A DNA stretch of 64,000 nucleotides, from NCBI GenBank assembly GCA_024752435.1, contig CP103035.1, positions 930,001-994,000 of the forward strand, given 5' to 3'. Source of the stretch: Allantophomopsis cytisporea (lineage: Eukaryota; Ascomycota; Leotiomycetes; Phacidiales; Phacidiaceae). Positions 12,201 to 22,618 of the stretch are shown piece after piece. Below the pieces are notes generated by a model. It was given only the letters and a program-made list of their open reading frames with translations, ran no database searches and was not told where the DNA came from. How positions within the stretch are numbered: the first letter of the stretch is position 1; each line of letters starts with the position of its first letter. A program made the translations under genes and the position numbers.

Positions 12201-13018
12201 TAAGGAGCGGGAACAGCTGGATCTTTGGGTGTTGCTGGCGACGCGGGAGATGCCACTGTAGGAGATGCGCTCGCCTTTTGATCTATCTCGTCCAGAAGTT
12301 TTCTGGTTCCTCCAGCTCCTGTTGCTTCCTTCTCCTTTCGCTCGCGGTCTTCGGCCATCTTCTTCTTCCAGGCCTCTAATTTGGCCAGGCGTTCCGCTTT
12401 TTTCTCGTCATCAGTTGGGCCAGCGGGGGTGGTGGGGGTGGTTGCCTGAGATCTGTCAATATTCGAAGGACCAAGGGTGATGATTGTTGGAGAAGGTACC
12501 TCTGCCGGCTTTGCACTTCCTGCTCTGCTAGGTCCTTTGTCGCGATTGTCGTCGCCTCTGTAACGGGACCACGAGTCAGTACTCCCCTCACGTCGTCTGC
12601 GTGTGCGGTCATCATAGGGATCGTCTCGCCTATCACGGTAATCCCGTTCCCGGCTTCGTCTTCGTCGAGGCGATCGCTCTCTCTCTGCATATCTGTCTCT
12701 GGATCTTCTTCGATCACGGGATCTGTCTCGTCGACCTGATCGATACGAGTCGTCTTCTCGGCGGTCTAAAGAGCGGTCTCTTCGCCGTGGTGGGAAATCA
12801 CGCGGGTATCGTCTCTGTAAAAGAAGCAAGTCAGCATGACTGGCATATGAAAGCAGGCCTGGGTAACTTGCGTCGATACTGCGAGAGCGGCTGCGCCGTC
12901 TTGGGCCACGTCCGTCATCTCTGCGATCTCTGTCTCGTCGTTCATCGTCTCTTCGGCTGCGCCTCGAATGTTGACTGCCTGTAGGCGATGGTGAGCGTGT
13001 GGTCCCATGCCGAGCCAT
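9269..13018 (-). CDS. prp5: Pre-mRNA-processing ATP-dependent RNA helicase Prp5
   Basis: Prp5 is the DEAD-box ATPase that helps U2 snRNP engage the branch site during prespliceosome assembly. The N-terminal third is RS/RD-rich, then acidic. The helicase core spans about residues 590-950: IQMQAIPAIMSGRDVIGVAK continuing into TGSGKT, then PTRELATQIH, TPGRMIDLL, DEADRMFDMGFEPQ, SATMP, VAARGLD and HRAGRTGRAG. A C-terminal KH-like tail follows. Two introns are hidden in the open frame because each is a multiple of 3. Intron 1 is 12871-12815 (57 nt, GC donor gcaagt, branch ctgac, acceptor tttacag). Intron 2 is 12018-11965 (54 nt, gtaagc...cccacag). The spliced exons 13018-12872, 12814-12019 and 11964-9269 give 1212 residues. 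Splicing intron 1 restores an unbroken RS-rich run (RSRSID followed by RRYPRD). Confidence 0.92.
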   Translation of the reverse strand: MARHGTTRSPSPTGSQHSRRSRRDDERRDRDRRDDGRGPRRRSRSRSIDASYPGLLSYASHADLLLLQRRYPRDFPPRRRDRSLDRREDDSYRSGRRDRSRDRRRSRDRYAERERSPRRRRSRERDYRDRRDDPYDDRTRRRREGSTDSWSRYRGDDNRDKGPSRAGSAKPAEVPSPTIITLGPSNIDRSQATTPTTPAGPTDDEKKAERLAKLEAWKKKMAEDRERKEKEATGAGGTRKLLDEIDQKASASPTVASPASPATPKDPAVPAPYAGKFDPKAIAKKAATASSTAAALGTDVPVKGLAKASSAFTSTVKSSQADKLPSAFISSTTSKLCLSGIRSTHADRTPTGKASALPKTRGNLSGFGLGVKSATDAEKATAKRGLDFGEEEEGKKKLEKLPTLPMANFEDADTALANGDEEDEDEDDDVDMEAAGTEEEAAAAARAAAEKREERLHVQNAGEDSNTPTETNGDVTMAEAVEVQADVPMEEEEEEEVDPLDAFMEEMGDPFAQPKVSTTFNKSKSKSQQREPEALFGDDDVDLKTLEADPDDILAMASKARKKKDLPTVNYAKLDLEPFRKNFYTEPAELKDLTEAELADLRLELDGIKVSGKDVPKPVQKWSQCGLNLQSLNVIEKLGYERPTSIQMQAIPAIMSGRDVIGVAKTGSGKTMAFMLPMFRHIRDQRPLEGSDGPIGLIMTPTRELATQIHRECKPFLKAMGLRAVCAYGGAPIKDQIADLKRGAEIIVCTPGRMIDLLAANSGRVTNLRRVTYVVLDEADRMFDMGFEPQVMKIFANIRPNRQTILFSATMPRIMDALAKKTLNSPVEITVGGRSVVAPEITQIVEVREEKDKFIRLLELLGELYDKDEDARTLIFVDRQEKADDLLKDLMRKGYPCMSIHGGKDQIDRDSTIDDFKAGVVPIMIATSVAARGLDVKQLKLVVNFDAPNHLEDYVHRAGRTGRAGNTGTAVTFVTEEQEQYSVGIAKALEQSGQPVPERLEAMRKAFREKVKAGKSKDSSGFGGKGLERLDQDREAARMRERKTHKTDGDDDDEKEDKDDGEDVVLKAASTVQAASAPPAQLPGVPKGIDLDGKITVHRTEAAAGSGSKNPLDKVTSAIDAINARLNKTGQLRSGVPIDNKGPDAGAFHATLEINDFPQKARWAVTNRTNVAKILEATGTSITTKGSFYPPGKNVEAGQDPKLYILVEGDTEVVVTNAMRELMRLLKEGTIAAADAEGRAPASGRYNVV

Positions 13019-14826
13019 ATTGCTCCAGTAAGTTTCTTGTGAGTTGTACTTTTGAAGTCTGCGACAATTGAAGGCAATATTCGTGGGCTATGTACATGCC
13101 ATCACCTGAAATATCAGCCGAGGTATCTGTGAACTGTTGCGCTAGAAATCAGAGCGCTCGCAATTGTTTCAGGCCTGATGGTGTAGTGAATAGCGCGTCA
13201 GTTTTACCTCCGAGTTTAAGTTCATGAGCGCGCAAACTTACAGTCGCCGTTCTTGCCTTATCTGTATTCTAGTCGCGGCTACGCGCTTATCACCCTGTAG
13301 TCAGGCCGTGCGGGTCACGCGAGTAGGGTCGGCGAGGTACCTAGGTACATATCTACTCTACCTACCTATGCCATAAAGTGTTTGATGCCCCAGGCGACAA
13401 TTCTCGTCGCGAGGCAGTGAGGAAAGAAATGTTGCCGTGATTGACACTGACAGATGCTTGGGTTCATCTCATGTTCATTTGCAGACAGGCTGATTCCAAG
13501 CATTTGTCACATTGACGAACACCGTATCTCTGAACCTGACCAGGTCTGAGTCAAGCCTCAACAAATACAGTGGATAAGATATCCCCATAGGGCACTTTGC
13601 GAAAAAGATTCATACATCCTTCCTGAATCGTCATGGCTGCTGTGTCGGAAAACAAGCAAGTGAGCACAAGAATACATTAACCTCGAGTATTTATACTTAC
13701 ATCTCAGTGAGAAAGACATAAAGTACAAATCATGTGCGCCAGATCCTATGTACTGTGTAGGTCATGGTTTCTACAGTATAACTACTAAAGATCACAGTCT
13801 ACAGAGCTCGAGCTGAAATTACTGCGTACAACAGGTATGTACATACGGAAAACAGGTCACAAATTGGTAGCATCTGCAAGGGGGAAATGTCAAAGCAGGC
13901 GTAAGCATGCCCGCTCGTTACATCGTCATGCCGCAGTACCTCATCTCATCTTGAAGGACTGACAAACTGACGAATGACCATAGCAGGATAAAAGAGACCT
14001 TGCCAATGTGGCTGTTTGTCCACGACATTGGTGTTCATGCATCGTCGTATCTGGCACCTCTCTGGAATAGAATATCTCCGTGAGATACCTGACACTCTTC
14101 GCTGTAACACGGTAAATACACAGTACATACAGATAAGGTCTTGACTATCTTGATCACCTCACCCCGTAGAGAGATTTCAATTTGAACTACGACCAGGTGT
14201 TTGGACTAGACCAAGAGCGTGCAACTTCAATCCCAACGGCGTCTGGGCCCACTCATAACTAACTAGTCATCTTCATACTTTACAATTACAACTCAAGAGG
14301 CAAAGCGATTGGTAAACTGAGTGTACTACGTACCTTTTCCTCGTTACGCCCTATGACTGACCCTTCGCCCGTCGCCCGTCGCCCTTCACCCTTCACCCTT
14401 CACCTTGGGTCGGTCCCGAGTCTAGCTGTTTGGCAGTCTGGTAGTTCTGCTACGCAGTACATACATGTGTGGTAGTAATAGTCTGATTCCCCAGCCTCCT
14501 ATTTCCTCTACCTAAGGTACGGAACGGGTACACACTGTGCTGCGTATGTATGTACCTACCCACCTATGTGTGCTTGCACATCCCTAGGTAACTAGTCACT
14601 TTCGCTTGTTGTTCTTGCCTGGTGGTTCCAAGGTCGCAAGCTACCTGACACTGCGGTACCAGCACATCCTCCTCCACTCGAAAAGACCCACAACGAAACT
14701 CGAACAATTACCTTAGACTAACCAAGGTAAATCATCTTCCAATACAGACAAATCTTGACCGAGCCCATTACCACAACATAATTACAATCAACATCGAGAT
14801 TGTACCACATCTAAGACAGAATCACA
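13019..14826. promoter_or_regulatory. 1.8-kb divergent spacer between prp5 and the HMG-box gene
   Basis: It must hold promoters and leaders of both genes. A short cytosine-rich repeat (cgtcgcc, then cttcacc units) lies at about 14364-14403. No coding gene or RNA gene is supported. Confidence 0.5.
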
Positions 14827-16012
14827 ATGATGCTGTCTGCAATCGGTCGCACGGCCACCCTGCGACTTGGAGCTCGCGTTTCCCATGCCGTACCTAAGCT
14901 CCAACGCGTCATTCTTATCACCAACGCATCGACTGCCTCAACACGCGACCAATTCTTTCAATCACGAGCCCGCGGATATGCTACTGCAGCAGCAGCTGTA
15001 TCCACCAAGGCCAAGAAGCCAGCTACCAAGAAAGCTGCTGCCCCAAAGAAGCTAAGCAGCGCAACCAAAGCGCCAGCAGCCAAGAAAACAACGAAGGCCG
15101 CCGCGAAGAAACCAGCGAAGAAACCAGTGAAGAAGGCTGCCAAGAAGAAGCCAGTCAAGAAGGCCGCAAAAAAGCCTGTCAAGAAGGTTCTTACAGAGAA
15201 GCAGAAGGCTGCTAAGGAGTCCGCAGACAAGAGGGCGCGATTCAACGAGCTCAAGGCAAAGTCATTGGTGGATGAGGAACCAAAGCACCCCAGCCCAACA
15301 TCTGTCTACCATGCAATTCAGCAGGAAGGCTTCGCAGCAGTAAAATCGGCTGATTCCGGACCTTTGGACATTGCAGCCTACCGAGACCGCTTCAAGACCG
15401 TATCTGCTCAAAGTAGAGAGAAGCTCCAAAACCTGAGCGCATCCGAGCTCGAAGTAGATCACCCTACACCTTTGGTTATGAATCCACCCTAACACTTGAT
15501 AGAACTACAACCATATTGTGAACCAGAATAAGGCCAAGTTCGAAACCTCCTACAAGACATGGGTCAATGGCCACACTCCCGAAGAGATCCGCCAAGCCAA
15601 CAGTGCGCGCAATACGCTTCGAAAACTGACCGGGAAGGCCAAAGCATATCGTCCCATTCACGATGACCGCACCGTCTTGCGTCCCAGAAACTCCTACGTG
15701 CTCTTCACCTTAGAGAGATGGAACAGTGGAGACTTCAAAGGCGTAGACGTACAGGAGGCCTCCAGGCTGCTCTCGGAAGAGTACAAGAAGCTCAGCCCAG
15801 AAGAGCTCAAGGTAAGCTAGCACCAGCACCAGTACCTACTACCTACACAAGCACCAACCGATGAGATCCCCCGACATGGAAGAGACGCTGACTAAGTTCC
15901 ACAGAAATTGGTTGACAAGCAGGCCGCCGACTACGAGAGATATCGCAAGGAATACCTGTCGGTTTACGGCCATGAGATCCCAAGCTCAAAGACAGCCGCG
16001 ACCGCCGCGTAA
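14827..16012 (+). CDS. mitochondrial HMG-box protein (Abf2/TFAM-like nucleoid protein)
   Basis: Three exons, 14827-15453, 15503-15811 and 15905-16012, give 347 residues. Introns are 15454-15502 (gtagat...tgatag) and 15812-15904 (gtaagc...ccacag). The N terminus (MMLSAIGRTATLRLGARVSH to a RARGYATA cleavage-like site at about residue 50) is a mitochondrial presequence. Residues 55-125 are Ala/Lys/Pro-rich repeats resembling a histone H1 tail. A degenerate first HMG-like region (about 150-245) is followed by a clear HMG box (about 275-340; LRPRNSYVLFTLERW to ADYERYRKEYLSVYG). Such proteins package mitochondrial DNA. The second box is only complete when the last intron is removed. Confidence 0.85.
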
Positions 16013-16798
16013 ACGACTACGACAAGACGCAAAAGATATTACGTTTGATAACAGACCGGATATCTCTGCCGAGGGATATGGAAGCCGAATGGGTGACTTG
16101 TCGGACTACGCTCGACGCAGCTGAGCGACTTATTTTTCATTTGTGGACCATAACCGTTCCTCAGCTAGACGGATGTGATGCTGCGGAATATTTCTTTTCC
16201 ATACCACTTTTGTTCTTTTCCTAGTGCTGAGGTGGGGTTTCTCGTATCGTAGGGTTAGTTTTAGGGTGGGGCGGTGGATGAGTGGTAGTTCATAGCACAT
16301 AATGATAAAGTCACGACATTCATATTGGCATCGTGTTGGTGTTGCGGACACTATCCTGACATAGATCCAGGTCCTCGAGAGGCTAACCCTGATGTATACC
16401 TGTCCAACAGGAGCTCGAAGCCCAAGCAGTATTGAATGTCACACCAGTAATGCAAGCACAAAATCATCATACCATCCAGCCATTCAAAGCCCATTACAAA
16501 GTCCATGCATTCTAAACCGACTGAATATTGAGAGGAAAGCCCTACAGTCCTACTCAACTCTGGCACGGACGGTCCGCCAGAAACAACAATATGGTCCAGA
16601 GTCTCAAAACGCCTACAGTGCAAATCTCTCATCGCCACCCTCACAACCAGCTCTTGGCCCACCCATCCTCCCGTTCATCCTCACCCACCCTTCTCCCTCT
16701 TCATAAATTCCCATGTTACCCCGTGATTCCGCACGCCATTATCTCCATACTCGCAAAGTCCAAATCAATTTTCGCTTAGGCAGGACGCAGGGTCACGG
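16013..16798. other. intergenic between convergent genes
   Basis: About 0.8 kb of 3' flanks. Only short unsupported open frames. Confidence 0.55.
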
Positions 16799-18227
16799 TT
16801 ATATAGCACGTTGCAGGGCGCCATTCTCCGCAGCCTCGGGATCGATATCGTCCTCGTCCTCGGAGTCCTCGCCCTCCAGCACGTCCTCGTCCTCGCGGAA
16901 GCCACTCTCGACCTCGAGCTTGCGCAATCGTCGCCGCATGTCCTCGCGCCGCGTGTTCTGCCACCTGATCAACGCTGCCGGTGCGTGCACCTTGAAGCCG
17001 TAGATGCGCGGCGTGAAGCGCTCGATGCTCTTGCTTGGAATCAACGCTGGGTATACCTGGAATAGAATGTTGTGGAATGACGTCCCGAAGTAGGCGCCGT
17101 CGATCGCTGCATGTCGACTGCTCTTGGGGTTGTAGATGTCTTCGCAGCGTGCGCAGTAGAGCTTTACGGCTTTCAGGTTTGGGTTGTCGGATTGGCCGGT
17201 TGGGAGGAGCGGGTGCGATTTGCAGGATACGCGGGGGCATTTTCCGAAGTCGCCTGTCTTGTACTTCTCAAGCTGTGAGGTGTTAGTCTGAGCTGTATAA
17301 CGATGGAGTCTGGCGTACCATTTTCGCAAGGCCACGAGTTGTGACGATGTATCGAGCATGAACAAGACCGTAAAGGTGTCTGGCCGACTTCTCAATTGTC
17401 TCTCTCATATCATCATCGCAGTCAAGGTCAAAAACATCGGTGACCAAATCCAGCGCATATTGGTAGTATTGCACCTCTGTATTAAGGCCTGTAAGGTTGA
17501 ATCGATCCGTGAGATACTCCTCGTCAATCTCGCAGAAATATTCGTTGCCCCTCGAAGATATAAACTATAAAGGAATGACTGTCAGCTAATTATTCAGCTA
17601 GCCAGGTCAATTATTGAAAGTGACCTCGTCGGCCCAGGATCCATTGAGGTCCCACAACATATATCGATTTTGCAGTGAGCGCATCGATAAGGTTTCTATG
17701 GAACGAAGGGCCTCCAAGAAATCGTCTCTGATTTCTCTGGACATCTAGCTTCTGACTGCAATCGAAATGTGTGGATGTCGTCAGACTGTGGGTATTCCAG
17801 CTTGTACTATGGAGAGTCTAAAATGTTGATTTATGGATAAGGTGGGCAGTCATGCCGAGTTTCGTTCAGGGCATTCTATCGTAGATTGCGTGTAACAATA
17901 AAAGCTTCCTGGCATCATCCAGAAAGGTGCAAAACCTTGGGTGTGGCTCCTTCGCATGGAGGGGTTGAGTCAACCCAGGCTCTTGTCTTCAAACATCTTC
18001 ACACGTTGTCGAGCAGCTCGATGCGGTAGCATCGCTTGATCGATTCCATCGTGATTTCTCTGATTCGTTCCATATTTGCCGTATGATGCAGAGATCGATA
18101 AGTTCGCCCAATATCGTAAAAAGGCAACATCACAAAGCTTGCGCGCAATGGAAAATCAAGAATGACTTACCCATTCTTTCCAGTAGCTGGTGTAATCGCT
18201 ATCGGTCTCGCTGTTGAAGTCGTCCAT
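16799..18227 (-). CDS. ckb1: Casein kinase II regulatory (beta) subunit
   Basis: CK2 beta forms the dimer that organises the CK2 holoenzyme. Exons 18227-18171, 17564-17319 and 17272-16799 give 258 residues. The N terminus MDDFNSETDSDYTSYWKEW joins FISSRGNEYFCEIDEEY, the invariant start of the family. The acidic loop VFDLDCDDDM and a zinc-binding set (C-x4-C in CPRVSC and C-x2-C in YCARC) are present, followed by SSRHAAIDGAYFGTSFHNIL. The C terminus is acidic. Intron 2 is 17318-17273. Intron 1 (18170-17565) is 606 nt, ten times longer than others nearby, and contains an in-phase alternative first exon candidate (see findings). Confidence 0.93.
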
Positions 18228-19537
18228 CCTTTCCTTGATTTGAAGGCTCGCGCTCGTATGGCGCTTGCCAAGTGGTCAGCAAGATGTGCTGTTTAGGTGT
18301 GGGGTAAAGATGTGTATGGACGTGTTTGATGGTGTTTTGATGGTGTTGCGGCTCCGCCTGCTAGGACGAAGATACATACATGTGGTGGGGCAGTAGTGGC
18401 ACGGGTATTGTGGTTGGTGTTCACCGCGTGTATGTAGTTGTATGTACGAATTAGCGATCTGTGTGGAGGGTCCCTGAATTTACCAATTAACATATGAGTT
18501 CCACAAAATCTGATCTGATGAAGCATGTAGAGTATTCTTGTTCTACCTCCACGACCAGGTAAGAAAGGGTTGTCCGAAGCTTATAATTACTCCGATCATC
18601 GACTTCATATGTACTTGAAAAGTCTTTTACCTTTGTCGCAATGAAGATGGAGAATTGCTACCACAGATCATCCAAACAGTACGACACCATGAATATTTGA
18701 ACTGCAATTTGCCGTCACGTCGTAAAGGCTTTCTCTGTATGCAAGCGATTGCAGTGCGGTCAACTGAACCCAAACGTTGCCGTACATACCTTGAGTATAT
18801 GCTGTGGTAGCGTTCGCAATACCAAGTAAGTCAAAGAAACGTTCTATTATAGGTAGAGTCGGTGTATACGGCACTGTATGTAAGTCGAAGCTTTTCATTT
18901 TTCAAGGAGAGTTTACTTTATCTTCTTATGTTCCCTTGGAACTAATCATTCTCTCTTGCTTCAAGCACTTAGGTGATCAATCTACAAAATCCAAATAGTA
19001 TTTATCTTTTGCCGACATACAAATCTCAGATAGATAAACCTGTCATCAAGCAACCGAAATCCTGTACAAAATTATCGACATAGCACCTTATGAAGCATAA
19101 ATGCCGATCCATTCACATCAACAAAAGATGAACTCCACCATTTGGTGACTGTGCAAGCCAGCGCGCCGGCTTAACACCGCCCGAAGCCCCGACGTTTTGA
19201 CATCTCGCATACCAAAGTGACGTCGAGCTACAGCCCTTTTGTCCACTGAGCTTCTTCGAGTGACACTCATGTTTACGAGGCATCCATTTTGCATTTTATC
19301 ACCATTCATATACCTTGCGCAATAAACCGTGATCGTAGTGCTAAAAATGCAGCTCTTATCTTCCCTCACCGACCTCCACTTGCGTCCGCTTACGTCTCCA
19401 ATAGCTTTTTGAGAAGCTTTATTTGGTGGTCGTCCCCAGTCCTCTCTACTGTGTGTAACATTTCATTGCTTGCTTTCCAAAGGTTTGCAAAGCGAATCCC
19501 TTCGCACATTTGCAGTCAGAGAAAGTGTTCTTTCAAG
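18228..19537. other. 1.3-kb divergent spacer between ckb1 and the MFS gene
   Basis: It holds the promoters of both genes. No supported coding or RNA gene. Confidence 0.5.
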
Positions 19538-21104
19538 ATGGCTCGAAGGACGACTGGCTTCGTAACTCGAATCCTCGAGGAATTGGGCCTGCTCAGCCTC
19601 TACAAGTCGTGTACAGATACGAAGATACTTTGCCTCCAGAGATTTGTCCGACTCTTTGCGTATGGTGGCTCAACGCTCGTTCTGGCCTCATATTTATCAG
19701 AACTGGGAAACTCGGATTCACGTATTGGTCTATTCATGACGCTCACGCTTATCGGAGATGTTTTGATCAGTTTCTGCTTAACGTTGTTTGCCGATGGCCT
19801 GGGTCGGAAAGCTATATTGGCCGCTGGAGCTTTATTGATGACATTCAGTGGAATTACGTTTGCCCTGAGCGGCAATTTCTGGATATTGGTAGCTGCTGCA
19901 ATTCTGGGTGTTATATCTCCAAGGTTTGTGTTTCCTTATACCACGCCATTCTCAACTATTATGGGTTATGACTAATTGTCAAAGTGGGAACGAGATTGGT
20001 CCGTTCAAAGCTATTGAAGAGTCTACAATTGCCCAGCTTACGCCAACTGATATGCGAAGTGATATTTATGCCTGGTATACTCTTCTCGGAACAGCCGGAA
20101 TTGCTTTTGGGATTATGACCTGTGGCTGGGTTGTGCATGCACTTCAAACCAATTATGGCTGGACGAATATTCAGACATACCATCTTGTATTTCAAGTGTA
20201 TGCCGTCTTTGGTCTCATCAAGTTTGGCCTTACCTTGGCATTGAGCAAGAACGTCGAAGCAGAGAAGAAGCATGAGGAACAACCAGAAACTACTGAGCTC
20301 GATTCAGCGCGGCCCTTCCTTGGCGAAGATCAAGAGGATGAAGAAGGCGATGTACCTGCCTTTGACAAACCCATAAAGAAGAAAAGAAGCTGGTCATCTA
20401 TGCTCCCAGAAATCAGCAAAGAGAGCCGAATTATTGTCGTCAACCTCTGTTTACTCTTCGCTCTGGATTCCTTTGCCTCCGGACTTGTGCCAGTGTAAGT
20501 CATACTAAATGATTGTGTAATTTGGGCTTGTGTTAATCATATTCTCAGATCTTGGGTGACATATTTCTTCAAGCGTAAGTTCGACATGGATGAGGGTAAG
20601 CTGGGTTCGCTATTCTTCACGTCATCGATCATTGCAGCGATCTCTACTCTAGTCGCCTCATCCATCTCAAAGCGCTTTGGCAATATTAAGACAATGGTCT
20701 TTACTCATCTCCCATCCGCAATCTGTCTCTCATTGATTCCCCTTCCATCAACTCCAGGACCAGCTATGATGTTTCTGCTTCTGCGCGCTTGTTCGCAATC
20801 CATGGATTCGGCACCACGTTCCGCATTCCTCGCAGCTGTCGTATTACCAGCAGAAAGAACTGCCGTCATGGGAGTTATCAATGTCGTCAAGACGTTCTCT
20901 CAAAGTATGGGTCCATTCATCACTGGTCTTCTGGCTAGTAAGCAACTGTTCTGGGTTGCTTTCGTTGCTGCTGGTACCATGAAAGCTTCTTACGATCTTG
21001 GATTGCTTGCGGTCTTTGCCGGACATAAAACACGAGAGGAGCAAGCTGCAGAGGCTGCAGCTGCTAAGGATAATCGGGATAATATTGACGAGGAAGATGT
21101 ATAA
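19538..21104 (+). CDS. Major facilitator superfamily transporter
   Basis: Exons 19538-19923, 19985-20494 and 20549-21104 give 483 residues. Introns are 19924-19984 and 20495-20548. The N-terminal bundle shows LFAYGGSTLVLASYL, then a short loop with GLGRKAIL (the MFS motif A position), then AGALLMTFSGITFALSG and a GNEIGPFKAIEES stretch. A long cytosolic acidic loop (about 265-325, with KKKRSW) separates it from the C-terminal bundle (LFALDSFASGLVPVSWVTYF onward). An upstream in-frame region exists, but the start at 19538 (aagATGG) is preferred because the sequence before it is not protein-like. Substrate cannot be inferred. Confidence 0.85.
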
Positions 21105-21403
21105 TTTTGTCGGAAGTAGATAAAAAGAATGATTATTTAGCACCTTGCATATGGTGGCCATATGATGGGATATGAGGAGTTCAGGAGGAGTCGGGCATAC
21201 TTAGGTCATTTATCATACAACGCCTATGAGCATAAGCATTGCATCATTAGAAAGAGATTGGAATCATTAGTGTAGTACACTATGAAACAGGTTGAATCCA
21301 AAACTAAAGTACAGTGTATCGCTTCGCTCAATATGATCAGGAAATATAGAGACTACCTCCCCCAGGCAACTCGAATTCGAAAGTGATTCGCGCTCCTATC
21401 CAA

Positions 21404-21825
21404 TCAATTATGTGCCCGCGCCTCAGTATTGGCATCAGCATTTCTCGCCAGCAACTCGTCACGACTCGCAGCCCCAAGCGTCTCATTTCTCGTCATCTTC
21501 TTCTGGCTCTCCAACTGCGCACCAATCTTTCCTTTGGGTTTGTTTGCGTTTGCGCGCTTCTGTGTAACTTAATCAGTAACCGCCCTCAAATACGAGTAAG
21601 CAGCGGATAAGGGCATACCTCAGCAGCTTCCAGCGCCTTCCGCCGCAACTCCGCCGGATCAGAAGTCGACTCCCCCTCACCCCCACCGACAGTTCGTCCC
21701 GGACCGCCGACTTTCTTCGGAATAGCAGAAGTCTTTGGTGACTGTGCTGGGGCGGCGGTATGACCTGGGTGCGCCGGCTGCTCGCCAGGGTCCTCCGGCG
21801 ATGACTTGCCGCAAACAGCTCCCAT
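21404..21825 (-). CDS. Small N-myristoylated SVIP-like protein with Cdc48/p97-binding VIM motif
   Basis: Two exons, 21825-21619 and 21559-21404, separated by a 59-nt intron (gtatgc...acacag), give 120 residues. The start MGAVCGKSS carries Gly2 for myristoylation and Cys5 for palmitoylation, so membrane attachment is expected. Exon 1 ends in RRKALEAAE and exon 2 begins KRANAN. Together they create R-x5-A-A-x2-R, the VCP-interacting motif (VIM) of SVIP-type proteins. The same N-terminal lipid signal followed by a VIM helix is seen in animal SVIP. The middle is Pro/Gly/Ser-rich and disordered. It would inhibit or recruit Cdc48 at ER or vacuolar membranes; this role is inferred from architecture. 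The ATG at 21825 is chosen because only it exposes the lipidation signal. Confidence 0.7.
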
Positions 21826-22618
21826 TATTCGAGAAATGAAGGGATTGGAACTATACAAATGTATCAGAGGCGTGATCGCGGAGCATGTATCGTTGCTATC
21901 GGCTTATCATCTGTGGCAGTGGGATGTGGATTCCTATTGCCGTTTGTTGACTCGCTGTAGAGGTCGAGGTATGGCAAGGCGTCCAGTGTCTCTTGGCTCT
22001 TGGCCGAGCAGCACAGCCTCGTGTTAGCTGTGGCGGTAGCAGCCAATGAGAGTCATCGCGCAAGACCCGAATTGCGAACGTATCAACGACACTTGAATAT
22101 GCACTGTGTAGAACACTTTCTTAATCGGAATACCGTATTCAGAAATGAACTCACACTCATATTGTACATTTTTCATAGTATTTATCGATATAATAGATTT
22201 CAAGAGCGTTGTTTATACCATTTTTAAAATATTGTGATTGTACTGGATGTATAGTGATGTATAAATTAAGGTGACAATTCTCAAGCTACAACGTTTCTAA
22301 TATCATTACTGTTACAGGCATGGTAAAACAGATACTGTGGATAGTGAAGAATGTAGACCCGTTATCAGTCTTATCAACGGAAGTCAACGGCTTCGTCATA
22401 GTTTTCCGAGCAGCTTTCCGTGCAGCTTTCCGTGTCTTTCTGTACTTCTCCGTGCCTCATTCGAAGGTTTTCCGAAATCAATAATCTCAAGAACAACAGC
22501 GTAAGTAATACTACCAAACATGAACTTTATCACTGAAGTTTGAAAAAATCACATAGAATCAAGAACCTCAACTTTATTTCACATCTCTATAGCCCCAAAG
22601 AAATAATCAAAAATCAAC
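21826..22618. other. intergenic
   Basis: 0.8-kb divergent spacer. It becomes AT-rich towards 22200-22300. Nothing else recognised. Confidence 0.5.

Noticed and set aside
16776..17240. arginine/proline-rich minus-strand frame over ckb1
   Set aside because: It is a shifted-frame shadow of the CK2 beta last exon.
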